A DNA stretch of 64,000 bases. Origin: Echinicola rosea (lineage in GTDB: Bacteria; Bacteroidota; Bacteroidia; Cytophagales; Cyclobacteriaceae). A program made the translations under genes and the position numbers. Positions 54,422 through 63,009 of this stretch are shown here, one piece after another. The stretch lies in NCBI RefSeq assembly GCF_005281475.1, contig NZ_CP040106.1, positions 3,128,501 through 3,192,500 on the forward strand, given 5' to 3'. The notes under the pieces were generated by a model. That model searched no databases and was not told where the DNA came from. It was given only the letters and a program-made list of their open reading frames with translations. Positions within the stretch are counted from its first letter, which is position 1. Each line of letters starts with the position of its first letter.

Positions 54422-55405
54422 ATGAATAAATCATATATACCGTTTCTTCTGTTATCGTTGCTTATCATTTGCAGCTCGTGTAACGATGAGTGGACGGAAG
54501 AACAATTCGAGAATTTCGTTTCATTTAAAGCACCCGTGACGAGCGAAGGGGTTTGCGATATCTATATTCGATATAGGGAGGATGAAGAAACGGTCTTCCA
54601 GCAACCCTTGATTGTCAGTGGCTCCCGAACCAACGCACTAGATAGAACTGTGCATGTCGCGGTAGATTCCGATACCCTAGAGGTGCTGAATTATGAGCAC
54701 TTTCAAAACCGGCAGGATTTTTATTACCGGGAATTGGACAGTAAGTATTACGAAATTCCTTCTACAGTGGACATCAAGGCTGGGGAAAATACCTCATTAA
54801 TGACCATTGATTTTAGGTTAAAGGACATCGATATGGTGGATAAGTGGGTGCTCCCACTGACGATCAAAGATGATCCATCTTACAATTATGTCGCCAACCC
54901 CAGAAAGCACTACCGTAAAGCGCTCCTGCGAATCCATCCGTTTAATGACTATTCCGGTACTTACAGCGGAACTGCCTTGAAAACCACCATGGAGGGTTAT
55001 GAAGACGAAACCCCAATTGTGAAAGAGGAAATTCGTGCTTATGTGGTGGATGAAAATACGGTGTTTTTCTATGCTGGGAACATTGATGAGGACCGTCAGG
55101 ACCGTAGGAAATACAAGGTTTATGCAGATTTTGACCAGAATGGTGCAGTCACCTTTTATTCGGACAATCCCGATATGAAATTTCAAGTAAACAAGGATGC
55201 CAGCTACACCATCAATGAACAAATGGATGAAATACGTCCGTACCTCCTGCACCGATACCTCACCATTAACAACATCGATTATCAATTTTCGGATTATACC
55301 ATGGTACCCAATGTGGATATCAACTACAAGGTGTCAGGTTCGCTGATTCTAGAACGCCAATTGAATACCCAGATTCCTGATGAAGATCAGGCAATAGAAT
55401 GGTGA
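54422..55405 (+). CDS. DUF1735/DUF4973-like PUL lipoprotein, probable surface glycan-binding protein
   Basis: This 327-aa lipoprotein (Cys20 in LIICSSC) has two parts. First is a BT_3987/DUF1735-type Ig sandwich (about 25-165), with FVSFKAPV and LPLTIKDDPSYNYV. A DUF4973-like C-terminal beta domain follows (about 175-320), with YSGTYSGTALKTTMEG and the closing VSGSLILERQ. This is the usual third gene in Bacteroidota SusCD operons of this type. It probably binds oligosaccharide at the surface. The domain names are by pattern and were not tested against a model. Confidence 0.75.
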   Translation: MNKSYIPFLLLSLLIICSSCNDEWTEEQFENFVSFKAPVTSEGVCDIYIRYREDEETVFQQPLIVSGSRTNALDRTVHVAVDSDTLEVLNYEHFQNRQDFYYRELDSKYYEIPSTVDIKAGENTSLMTIDFRLKDIDMVDKWVLPLTIKDDPSYNYVANPRKHYRKALLRIHPFNDYSGTYSGTALKTTMEGYEDETPIVKEEIRAYVVDENTVFFYAGNIDEDRQDRRKYKVYADFDQNGAVTFYSDNPDMKFQVNKDASYTINEQMDEIRPYLLHRYLTINNIDYQFSDYTMVPNVDINYKVSGSLILERQLNTQIPDEDQAIEW

Positions 55406-55480
55406 AAAAGAGCGTAACGATTTAATTAAAATGCGGGGGATATAACCCCAGTAGTATGGCGAATTAAAAATCTAAAAATT

Positions 55481-56947
55481 ATGCGTTTAAATATAATAAT
55501 CAATAACAAGGGGCTGCATATACTTTATGGGCTATTGGCTATGGCATGTGTGCTCTTTTACGGTTGTCAGATCGACAACCAAGAGGAAATGGAATATTCA
55601 CCCTTTGATCCATCCCAGCCAGTTGTGGTATCCGGTTTTACACCGAGCTCCGGGGGCGCGGGCCAGCGTCTTGTGATTTACGGCCAGAACTTCGGCATTG
55701 ACCCTGATATTGTTTCCGTATCGATCGGGGGAAAAGAGGCAAAGGTAATCAATGTAAACGGCGAGTCACTTTATTGTCTGGTGCCCAAGCAGGCATTTGA
55801 TGGGGATATTCAAGTGCGCGTGGGGACGGACGAAATGCAGGTCGTTTCTGATGCTGACAAGTATTTCGACTATCAGCGTAAGATGGTCGTGTCCACGCTG
55901 GTCGGATACAAAAATGACCGAGGTGATGAGCCATGGAAGGATGGGAAGTTTAAAGCAGATAACCCAAATGATATGGCGAGTGGTTTTTGGGAACCTTCCT
56001 TCATGAAATTTGACCCATTAAATCCCAAGCACCTTTGGGTGACATTTGATTTTAACAATGGGCTTTACCTGATCGATTTGGAGGACAGCACAGTGACCAA
56101 GAAGCGTTCGGATTTTGATCGGCCCAGGAGTATTGATTTTACCAATGATGGCCAATACATGATCATCGCCGAGGACCGAGGTGGAGAAAATGACCGTGCT
56201 ACGTACCGGCTGTCACGCGATAAGGATTGGCAAGACCGGGAGATCCTGACCCGTTACAGGCAGTGTAACGGCGCATCAGTCCATCCGGTAAATGGTGAGC
56301 TGTACTTCAATAGCTATGAAAAAGGACAGTTTTTTCGCTTTGATTTGAATAAATACTTCAGCGATGGCCTAGGAAACAAAGATTATGAAACCTTGTTCGT
56401 CGTGCATGATCCACAGTGGGAATATAAGGTCTTTATCCATCCATCTGGGAATTATGCTTATATTCTGGTGATTAACCAGCATTATATCCTACGGGTGGAT
56501 TATAATTGGGACAAGGAACAGTTTAATCAACCTTATCTGGTGTGTGGGCAGCTTCGAAGTCCGGGTTATCAAGATGGTGTTGGCTCGGATGTGCGGATGA
56601 GAAATCCCTATCAGGGTGTATTTGTGAAAAATGAGGAATATGCGGCAGAAGGTAAACCTGATGAATATGATTTCTATTTTACGGACCAATATAACCATGC
56701 CATTAGAAAGCTTACACCTCAAGGCAGTGTGACGACCTTTGCAGGCAGGGGAAGCTCAAGTATTAATCCAGACCCATACGGTTATGTAGATGGAGACCTG
56801 AGGGAGGAAGCGCGTTTTGACAGGCCTTCAGGAATTGCCTATAGTGATGGGGCATTTTACATTGGCGACCAGATGAATCACCGGATCCGAAAAATAGCCC
56901 TGGAGGAAATGGATTCGGATGGTGAGGAAGAAGAAATGGACGAATGA
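55481..56947 (+). CDS. IPT/TIG plus beta-propeller lipoprotein, probable surface glycan-binding protein
   Basis: This 488-aa lipoprotein (Cys29 in LFYGC) starts with an IPT/TIG Ig-like domain (about 45-125, with VVVSGFTPSSGGAGQRLVIYGQ and VSIGGKEAKVINVNG). A six-bladed NHL-type propeller follows (about 135-475), with repeats such as PSFMKFDPLNPKHLWVTFDF, RPRSIDFTNDGQYMIIAED and FDRPSGIAYSDGAFYIGDQMNHRIRKI. It ends in an acidic tail of Glu and Asp. Proteins of this make-up are standard companions of SusD in Bacteroidota PULs. It is the fourth PUL protein. No enzyme residues were seen. Confidence 0.88.
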   Translation: MRLNIIINNKGLHILYGLLAMACVLFYGCQIDNQEEMEYSPFDPSQPVVVSGFTPSSGGAGQRLVIYGQNFGIDPDIVSVSIGGKEAKVINVNGESLYCLVPKQAFDGDIQVRVGTDEMQVVSDADKYFDYQRKMVVSTLVGYKNDRGDEPWKDGKFKADNPNDMASGFWEPSFMKFDPLNPKHLWVTFDFNNGLYLIDLEDSTVTKKRSDFDRPRSIDFTNDGQYMIIAEDRGGENDRATYRLSRDKDWQDREILTRYRQCNGASVHPVNGELYFNSYEKGQFFRFDLNKYFSDGLGNKDYETLFVVHDPQWEYKVFIHPSGNYAYILVINQHYILRVDYNWDKEQFNQPYLVCGQLRSPGYQDGVGSDVRMRNPYQGVFVKNEEYAAEGKPDEYDFYFTDQYNHAIRKLTPQGSVTTFAGRGSSSINPDPYGYVDGDLREEARFDRPSGIAYSDGAFYIGDQMNHRIRKIALEEMDSDGEEEEMDE

Positions 56948-57217
56948 CAGCAATTATTTAGAACTATAATAACAAATTATTGTCGTCCGGTTAAAGATTT
57001 TAAGATTGAAAAAAATTCGTCTAAATCTGCCCTTAAATTCCCTAGAGGGGACTTTCTTATCATCCGCTCAAAGAACGGGCAGTTTGACGAAATCGAGTAA
57101 ATCTTATCTATTTTCATTTGAAGCTACGTTTTTAGCGCAAGTGAAATTCCTCTTACCTACTCGACTAACAAATAATATATCAATAGGGATAAAATCTAAT
57201 CCTTACAATACGACAGC

Positions 57218-59698
57218 ATGAGAAGTATAAAAAGAGTATTTGCATTGATCACTTTGGGTTTTGGATTACACTTCGGTCAAGATGCCCTGGCGCAGGATGC
57301 GCTCAGGGCTCCTGCCTACCCGTTGATCACCCACAATCCTAATTTTAGTATCTGGTCCATGGGCGATGAGCTGAACAATAGCTCTCCCAAGCATTGGACT
57401 ACTGCAGACCAAGGGATGCTGGGCCTTATAAAAGTGGATGGGGAAATCTACCGCTTTTTGGGAAAGGAGAAAAAACAGTATTCCAGTATTTTGCCCACCA
57501 GTGATGAAGCAGATTATCAACTGAGCTATACGGAAACCCAGCCAGGTAATGGTTGGTTTTTGTCGGATTTTGATGATCAAGGCTGGAAGTCAGGAAAAGC
57601 TCCCTTTACGGATCAGCGAAAAGAGGGAGGTACCTTTTGGAACACCGATGAGCTCTGGCTGAGGAGGGAGTTTGATCTGGATGACGTGTCGGCATTAAGC
57701 AAACTTAACCTGAAAATCCGGCACGATGATAATATTATGGTTTACCTAAATGGAGAGCAGATTTATGAGTTGGAAGGCTGGATCCATCGATTTTCATATG
57801 TGGCGATACCCAAAGAGGTACAGCAAAGGCTCCAAGAAGAGGATAATGTCTTGGCTGTACACATAAAAAATACGGCAGGAGGCCGGTGGTTGGATGTAGG
57901 CTTGGCAGAGGAGAAAGAAATTCCTGCCGTCAAGGATATTCAGACTGCTCCACAGAAGTCTGTAAGTCTATCTGCTACCCAAACGAAATATTCCTTCGAT
58001 TGTGGAGGGATCGGTTTGGACGTGACCTTCACTTCCCCACTGCTAATGGACGATCTGGACTTGATGGCCAGGCCTATTTCATATATCACGACCGCTACCA
58101 AATCTACCGATGGCAACTCCCATGAAGTGGAGGTTTACCTAGGTGTGTCCAGTGATATTGCCGTCCATCAGCCGTACCAGGAAGTGGCCGCGGATCAGTA
58201 TTCGTTTGGAAGCCTTGATATCATGAAAGTAGGCACTACCGAGCAGAATGTTTTGGGTCGAAAAGGAGATGATGTCCGCATTGATTGGGGGCATGCCTAT
58301 GTGGCGGTAAGTGATCATCCCCAAGCCAAACAATGGATCAGTACTGCGCAAAGTGCCTTGGAATCTATTGCCAACGCGACTTTTCGAGACAAAAAACTGA
58401 AAGGCAAAAGCTTGGTGCTAAACAGTCTGGTAAACCTTGGTATGGTAGGCGATGAAAAACAGGAACAAGTGTTTTTGGTCGGATACGATGAAGAGACCGC
58501 GATACAGCTTTTTGGCGAAAACCTATTGCCATGGTGGAAAACGGCTGCTGGCGGTAAGTTTGAATCCCAGCTGGTACTGGCTTCTGAGGATTACCCAGAA
58601 GTGATGGGCCGATGTGAAGCCTTTGACCAACAGCTTCATAGTGAAGCGCTAAAGGCAGGTGGACAAAAGTACGCGGATATGTGCGTATTGGCTTATAGAC
58701 AAGCGATTGCCGCGCATACATTGGTGGAGGGACCTCGCGGGGAACTGCTCTTCCTGTCAAAAGAAAACAACAGCAATGGTTCCATCAATACTGTGGACGT
58801 GACTTATCCCTCTGCTCCGTTGTTTTTACGGTATAATCCCGATTTGATGGAAGGAATGCTCAATGGAATCTTTTTCTATTCGGAAAGTGGACGTTGGAAG
58901 AAGCCTTTCCCGGCCCATGACTTGGGGACATACCCGATAGCCAATGGCCAGACCTATGGAGAGGATATGCCCGTGGAGGAAGCAGGTAACATGCTTCTGC
59001 TGACAGCGGCCATTGTCCATCAGGAAAATGATGCTGCTTATGCCAAAGCGCATTGGGAAGTATTGACCCTCTGGGCGGAATACTTGCGCAAAAGTGGTTT
59101 TGATCCTGCAAATCAGCTATCGACAGATGACTTTGCAGGGCACTTGGCCAGAAATGCCAACCTCTCGGTGAAAGCTATTTTGGCCTTGGCTGCTTATGGG
59201 AAAATGGCGGGCATGCAAGGTATGAAGGAGGTCGAAGAAGATTATATCACCGAAGCGCGGGGAATGGCTAAGCAATGGATGAAACTGGCGGCTGATGGAG
59301 ATCATTATTCATTGGCTTTTGAGCGGCCAGGAACCTGGAGTCAAAAATATAACTTGGTTTGGGATGAGATTCTGGACTTAGGTGTCTTTCCTGAAGAAGT
59401 GGCGGACAAGGAAGTCGCTTATTACCTGACCAAGCAAGAAAAATATGGCCTGCCGCTGGATAGCAGAAAAACATATACCAAGTCCGATTGGGTGTTTTGG
59501 AGTGCATCATTGGCTGATAGCCATGCCGACTTTGAGGCCTTGATCGACCCGATGTGGAAGTATGCCAATGAAACGGCCAACCGGGTACCCATTAGCGATT
59601 GGCATGAAACTAAAGATGCCCATGTGATGAATTTCCGTGCACGGTCTGTAGTGGGCGGCTATTTTATTCAATTGCTCTATTTAAGGGGAGCATATTAA
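57218..59698 (+). CDS. Secreted GtaA/DUF4965-type enzyme interrupted by a jelly-roll module
   Basis: This 826-aa secreted protein (signal peptide to LAQ) belongs to the group annotated as DUF4964/DUF5127/DUF4965/DUF1793 or glutaminase A. It opens with APAYPLITHNPNFSIWSMGDEL and goes on to IKVDGEIYRFLG. At about 92-235 it is interrupted by a jelly-roll module (WLRREFDL, RHDDNIMVYLNGEQIYELEGW, VLAVHIKNTAGGRWLDVGL) that resembles the C-terminus of the GH2 enzyme at 36243-38513. The DUF5127 part resumes at YSFDCGGIGLDVTFTSPLL. The (alpha/alpha)6 region carries SWTFLSKENNSNGSINTVD-like and NLVWDEILDLGVFPEEV motifs. It probably hydrolyses glycans in the PUL above; the true activity of this family is poorly known. 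Confidence 0.82.
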   Translation: MRSIKRVFALITLGFGLHFGQDALAQDALRAPAYPLITHNPNFSIWSMGDELNNSSPKHWTTADQGMLGLIKVDGEIYRFLGKEKKQYSSILPTSDEADYQLSYTETQPGNGWFLSDFDDQGWKSGKAPFTDQRKEGGTFWNTDELWLRREFDLDDVSALSKLNLKIRHDDNIMVYLNGEQIYELEGWIHRFSYVAIPKEVQQRLQEEDNVLAVHIKNTAGGRWLDVGLAEEKEIPAVKDIQTAPQKSVSLSATQTKYSFDCGGIGLDVTFTSPLLMDDLDLMARPISYITTATKSTDGNSHEVEVYLGVSSDIAVHQPYQEVAADQYSFGSLDIMKVGTTEQNVLGRKGDDVRIDWGHAYVAVSDHPQAKQWISTAQSALESIANATFRDKKLKGKSLVLNSLVNLGMVGDEKQEQVFLVGYDEETAIQLFGENLLPWWKTAAGGKFESQLVLASEDYPEVMGRCEAFDQQLHSEALKAGGQKYADMCVLAYRQAIAAHTLVEGPRGELLFLSKENNSNGSINTVDVTYPSAPLFLRYNPDLMEGMLNGIFFYSESGRWKKPFPAHDLGTYPIANGQTYGEDMPVEEAGNMLLLTAAIVHQENDAAYAKAHWEVLTLWAEYLRKSGFDPANQLSTDDFAGHLARNANLSVKAILALAAYGKMAGMQGMKEVEEDYITEARGMAKQWMKLAADGDHYSLAFERPGTWSQKYNLVWDEILDLGVFPEEVADKEVAYYLTKQEKYGLPLDSRKTYTKSDWVFWSASLADSHADFEALIDPMWKYANETANRVPISDWHETKDAHVMNFRARSVVGGYFIQLLYLRGAY

Positions 59699-59751
59699 TT
59701 GGATAGCGAGTATGCTGTTCGGAATTTATTATTTCTAACGTTGAATTTTGG

Positions 59752-59792
59752 GAATTTGGAATCCTTGTGGTAAATATAGGGATTCCAAATTC
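59752..59792 (+). terminator. Hairpin after the GtaA-type gene
   Basis: GAATTTGGAATCC (59752-59764) and GGATTCCAAATTC (59780-59792) are a perfect 13-bp stem with a 15-nt loop. It lies 53 nt after the stop codon without a T-run, so it may be a weak terminator or an RNA 3' stem. Confidence 0.5.
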
Positions 59793-59830
59793 TATGTAGT
59801 ATTATACCTAATAACGAATAACTAAAGCGC

Positions 59831-60511
59831 ATGATGAAGCAATTAACCCTACTGTTTTTACTCATCCTGACAGCAGGAAGTGGACTTCAGGCCAAAACAG
59901 GAGAAGAAGTAATTACCAAAGGCAAATACACCTTGACTTTTGTGAATCAAGATCCAGAACTGGATGAAGAGGTAAAAGAGGGCTTGATCAGCACATTCTT
60001 TAGGGTTTACCCAAAGATGTCAAAGGCCTTCAACAAGGAGGCGACCAAAAATGTGACCGTGACCATCGATACTGCTTATAATGGTGTAGCATATGCCCAT
60101 GATGGCAAGATCACCATCGCTTCCAAATGGCTCGATAAAAAACCTGGTGACCTGGATGTGATCACCCATGAAGGGATGCATTTGGTGCAGGCATATCCCG
60201 GTGGATCAGGGCCAGGCTGGTTAACAGAAGGAATCGCAGATTATGTGCGCTATGCCTATGGAGTGGACAATGATGGAGCAGGCTGGTCATTGCCCGATTT
60301 CGATCCGAAACATTCCTATGAGAACAGCTATCGTATCACAGCGCGCTTTTTGCTTTGGGTCACCCAAACGTACGACAGGCACTTTGTCAAAGAATTGGAC
60401 AAGCATATGCGGAGCAAAACCTATTCGGAAAACCTTTGGAAGGAATATACAGGCTTGACACTGGACGAGCTTTGGGAAACGTATGCGAATAACCCTACCG
60501 TAAAAATTTAG
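59831..60511 (+). CDS. Secreted basic-secretory-protein (BSP)-type zinc metallopeptidase
   Basis: This 226-aa secreted protein (signal peptide to about 22, LQAK) has the peptidase motif HEGMH at 113-117 (an HExxH site) followed by GWLTEGIADYVRYAYG with Glu133 as the likely third ligand. TVTIDTAYNGVAYAHDG and KITIASKWLDKKPGDLDVI form the family's beta-rich N-terminal half. Plant homologues are defence proteins, and bacterial homologues are thought to act on proteins or glycoproteins outside the cell. It stands between the GtaA-type gene and the glycosyltransferase genes with no operon partner. It may remove protein from glycoprotein substrate, which is inferred. Confidence 0.88.
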   Translation: MMKQLTLLFLLILTAGSGLQAKTGEEVITKGKYTLTFVNQDPELDEEVKEGLISTFFRVYPKMSKAFNKEATKNVTVTIDTAYNGVAYAHDGKITIASKWLDKKPGDLDVITHEGMHLVQAYPGGSGPGWLTEGIADYVRYAYGVDNDGAGWSLPDFDPKHSYENSYRITARFLLWVTQTYDRHFVKELDKHMRSKTYSENLWKEYTGLTLDELWETYANNPTVKI

Positions 60512-60535
60512 CAAGTGTCTTATCATACAATAAGG

Positions 60536-60644
60536 CTGTCCGATATATGAAATCCATGTTCACTGTTGCTGTTAAGCCGTGAAGGGTAGCAAAAAACTTC
60601 TTCATTTCCACAGTGATGCCTACAAACGGTCCTATATTGGACAG
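60536..60644. repeat. IR-bounded intergenic element
   Basis: CTGTCCGATATA (60536-60547) and TATATTGGACAG (60633-60644) are inverted with one mismatch, with a nested pair TCACTGT (60560-60566) and ACAGTGA (60610-60616). It could be a small mobile-element remnant. The 138 nt from here to the glycosyltransferase start are very AT-rich. Confidence 0.5.
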
Positions 60645-60782
60645 TTTACTAAAATAAAAAGCTGCAAAAATATTTTTTTATAAATATTTTAATAACTTTT
60701 GTAGCAGAATCATTTTTTACCACGTCTAGTCGTTATAATATAGAGACAATACACTGGACCAACGAACTAAACTACTTGCTGT

Positions 60783-61946
60783 ATGAGAATTGGGTTTGAT
60801 GCGAAGAGGGCTTTTAAAAACTTTACAGGCTTGGGAAATTATAGCCGTTTTATCCTGAAATCCCTCAGTGATAATTTTCCTGCAAACAATTACTACCTCT
60901 TTACCCCCGTCAATGGGCATAAAAGTGAAGAAGTGGCGATAGCCTGCAAAAACCCTAATCAGGAAATTGTACTGCCTACGAATATGTGGAAGCTTCCCGT
61001 GATGTCAAGTGCTTGGAGGAGTGTTTATCAAGGGGTAAAACATTATGATAGTGAATTGGAGATCTTTCACGGCCTGAGCAATGAAATTCCCTATATCAAA
61101 AATAAATCTACCAAATATGTGGTGACGGTACATGATCTGTTGTTTTGTCGGTATCCAGAACTTTTCAATCCCATCGATGTACAGATATATAAAATTAAAA
61201 TGCAGCGATCATGCAGGGATGCCGATCAGGTTATTGCCATTAGCCAGCAGACCAAAAAAGATCTTATCAATTTTTTAGGGATAGATGAGGACAAGATCAG
61301 AGTGGTGTACCAAGGGTATCACGAAAATTATAAAAAGGAAGTCTCCTCGGAAGAGGTTCATCGTGTCAAAGCAAAGTATAATCTTCCGGACCGGTACTTG
61401 TTCTTTGTGAGCACCATCGAAAAAAGAAAAAATGTACAGTTGATCCTAAAGGCCATGAAAGCCCGGCAAGACTGGAGCATTCCCCTGGTGGTAGTGGGAA
61501 GGGCGACGTCCTATATCAATGATTTGAAAGCGATGGTAGCAGAATATGGACTTCAGAAAAGGGTGCATTTTCTTCATCATGTGGCTTTTGATGATCTTCC
61601 TGCGATGTACAAAATGGCCCATGTTTTTATTTATCCGTCTTATTTTGAGGGTTTTGGCATTCCGATTATCGAGGCGCAGAGTATGGGGACACCAGTGATC
61701 ACTTCTACCGGTTCTTGTTTTCATGAAGCGGGAGGGGAAGCAGCACTTTATGGAGATCCCGATTGTCCCGATACATTGGTCCATCACCTCGAAAAAATGT
61801 CCCAAGAGGATGTCAGGTCTGAGTTTATCTCCAAAGGATTTCAAAATATCAAGCGATTTGATGAAACGATCATTTCCAACGACCTGATGAATATCTATGA
61901 AGAAGTGTTGGAGTCATACTCTGCCAAACCGATTTTGGTCACTTAA
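60783..61946 (+). CDS. GT4-family glycosyltransferase
   Basis: This 387-aa cytoplasmic GT-B enzyme transfers a sugar from a nucleotide donor. The N-terminal domain has RIGFDAKRAFKNFTGLGNYS, with the glycine-rich turn after strand 1. VVTVHDLLFCRYPE is the loop before the active site, and VIAISQQTKKDLIN and YLFFVSTIEKRKN are family landmarks. The donor motif EGFGIPIIEAQSMGTPV has the E-x7-E pair. It stands alone on the plus strand, convergent with the WecG-type operon. It probably builds a surface polysaccharide; the linkage is unknown. Confidence 0.93.
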   Translation: MRIGFDAKRAFKNFTGLGNYSRFILKSLSDNFPANNYYLFTPVNGHKSEEVAIACKNPNQEIVLPTNMWKLPVMSSAWRSVYQGVKHYDSELEIFHGLSNEIPYIKNKSTKYVVTVHDLLFCRYPELFNPIDVQIYKIKMQRSCRDADQVIAISQQTKKDLINFLGIDEDKIRVVYQGYHENYKKEVSSEEVHRVKAKYNLPDRYLFFVSTIEKRKNVQLILKAMKARQDWSIPLVVVGRATSYINDLKAMVAEYGLQKRVHFLHHVAFDDLPAMYKMAHVFIYPSYFEGFGIPIIEAQSMGTPVITSTGSCFHEAGGEAALYGDPDCPDTLVHHLEKMSQEDVRSEFISKGFQNIKRFDETIISNDLMNIYEEVLESYSAKPILVT

Positions 61947-62226
61947 GGCCTTTCCCTTACTTAAGATGCATAACCAAAAACGTTAAGGATTATACCTTTT
62001 TTGAGCCAATTATAAAGTCATAGCGGATCACGCTGAAAAGCTTGTAGAAACATGTTTACCTGATTTTGGCCATAAAATCGATCACGATTTATCTTTGTAC
62101 GAGTCCTGTAGGAATGGATGATGTGCAGGGAAAGGCCGATGCAATTCGCCGCGGCTCCTTCCCAAAAATCACATCCTGTCCCTTGCAGGGACGCTTTTAT
62201 AATCGCGTCAGGTTAATGACCAATGA
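61947..62226. other. Convergent intergenic region with repeat fragments
   Basis: About 280 bases. CGCCGCGGC is at 62147-62155, then a hairpin, GTCCC with GGGAC around 62179-62192, then GACGCTTTTATAATCG and CAGGTTA up to 62216, which match the block at 27078-27105. No gene. Confidence 0.5.
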
Positions 62227-63009
62227 CTAATTCATCCTTACCGCTTTGGCCTTTTTGTTCCCGGCAATTTGCTTTGCGATAAGCATAAAATACAGTGGGC
62301 CTTCGGAGAAGTATCTTTTTCCCAATCTTGCAGGTTGGTCCAAGAGGCGGTAAAGCCAGCCAAACCCAGTCTTCTTGATCCACTCAGGAGCCATTTTCTG
62401 TACCCCTGCCGCATAATCAATGGACGAGCCCAAACCAAGGCTGACAGGGATGTCATAGGCCTTTAGATACTTGCTGATAAAACGCTCTTGTTTTGGGGCT
62501 CCCAGTCCAACGACGAGTACATCCGAAGCGCTTTTTTGCAATAGTTTTACGATTTTATCCAGTTCATCAGGATCATTTTCGAATCCAAAAGGTGGACTAT
62601 AGGTCCCGCTAATGGTCAGGCCAGGATATTGTTTTTCTAGTTTTTGCTTGGCAATATCTCCCACACCAGGTGCCGCACCGAGGAGAAATACCCGCATGTT
62701 TTTCTGTGCGGACACTTCACACAACTTGAAGAAAAGGGATGAGCCACTTACTTTTTCTGTAAGGGGCTGGTTCAACCATTTGGATGTCCAGACCAGAGGT
62801 TTGCCATCGGGTACAAGCAGACCTGAGGTATTGAGCACATCTTTGTACTGTTTGTCTTTGTGTGCCGCGATCAACAGGTTGATGTTTGGCGTGAAGATGG
62901 AAGTTTTTTCTTTGTTTTTGACCGCATCTACAATGTAGTCAATGGTATCTTCGAATGAAACGTCGGCCACTTGGACTCCAAGGATATCGACTTTGTTAAA
63001 CTTTTTCAT
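62227..63009 (-). CDS. WecG/TagA/CpsF-family glycosyltransferase (GT26)
   Basis: This 260-aa cytoplasmic enzyme adds an amino-sugar (ManNAcA or similar) to a lipid-linked acceptor. It opens with VDILGVQVADVSFEDTIDYIV and carries IFTPNINLLIAAHKDKQYKDVLN. LLVPDGKPLVW holds the catalytic Asp region, GSSLFFKLCEVSAQKNMRVFLLG the Rossmann part, and VVGLGAPKQERFISK the conserved end. It overlaps the stop of the upstream glycosyltransferase by 14 nt (62996-63009), so the two are translated together. A role in exopolysaccharide synthesis is inferred from the family and from that coupling. Confidence 0.94.
   Translation of the reverse strand: MKKFNKVDILGVQVADVSFEDTIDYIVDAVKNKEKTSIFTPNINLLIAAHKDKQYKDVLNTSGLLVPDGKPLVWTSKWLNQPLTEKVSGSSLFFKLCEVSAQKNMRVFLLGAAPGVGDIAKQKLEKQYPGLTISGTYSPPFGFENDPDELDKIVKLLQKSASDVLVVGLGAPKQERFISKYLKAYDIPVSLGLGSSIDYAAGVQKMAPEWIKKTGFGWLYRLLDQPARLGKRYFSEGPLYFMLIAKQIAGNKKAKAVRMN

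Noticed and set aside
60661..60782. A Bacteroidota -7 box in front of the GT4 gene (TAACTTTTG)
   Set aside because: The match to TAnnTTTG needs an extra T and no TTTG lies at the right distance upstream.
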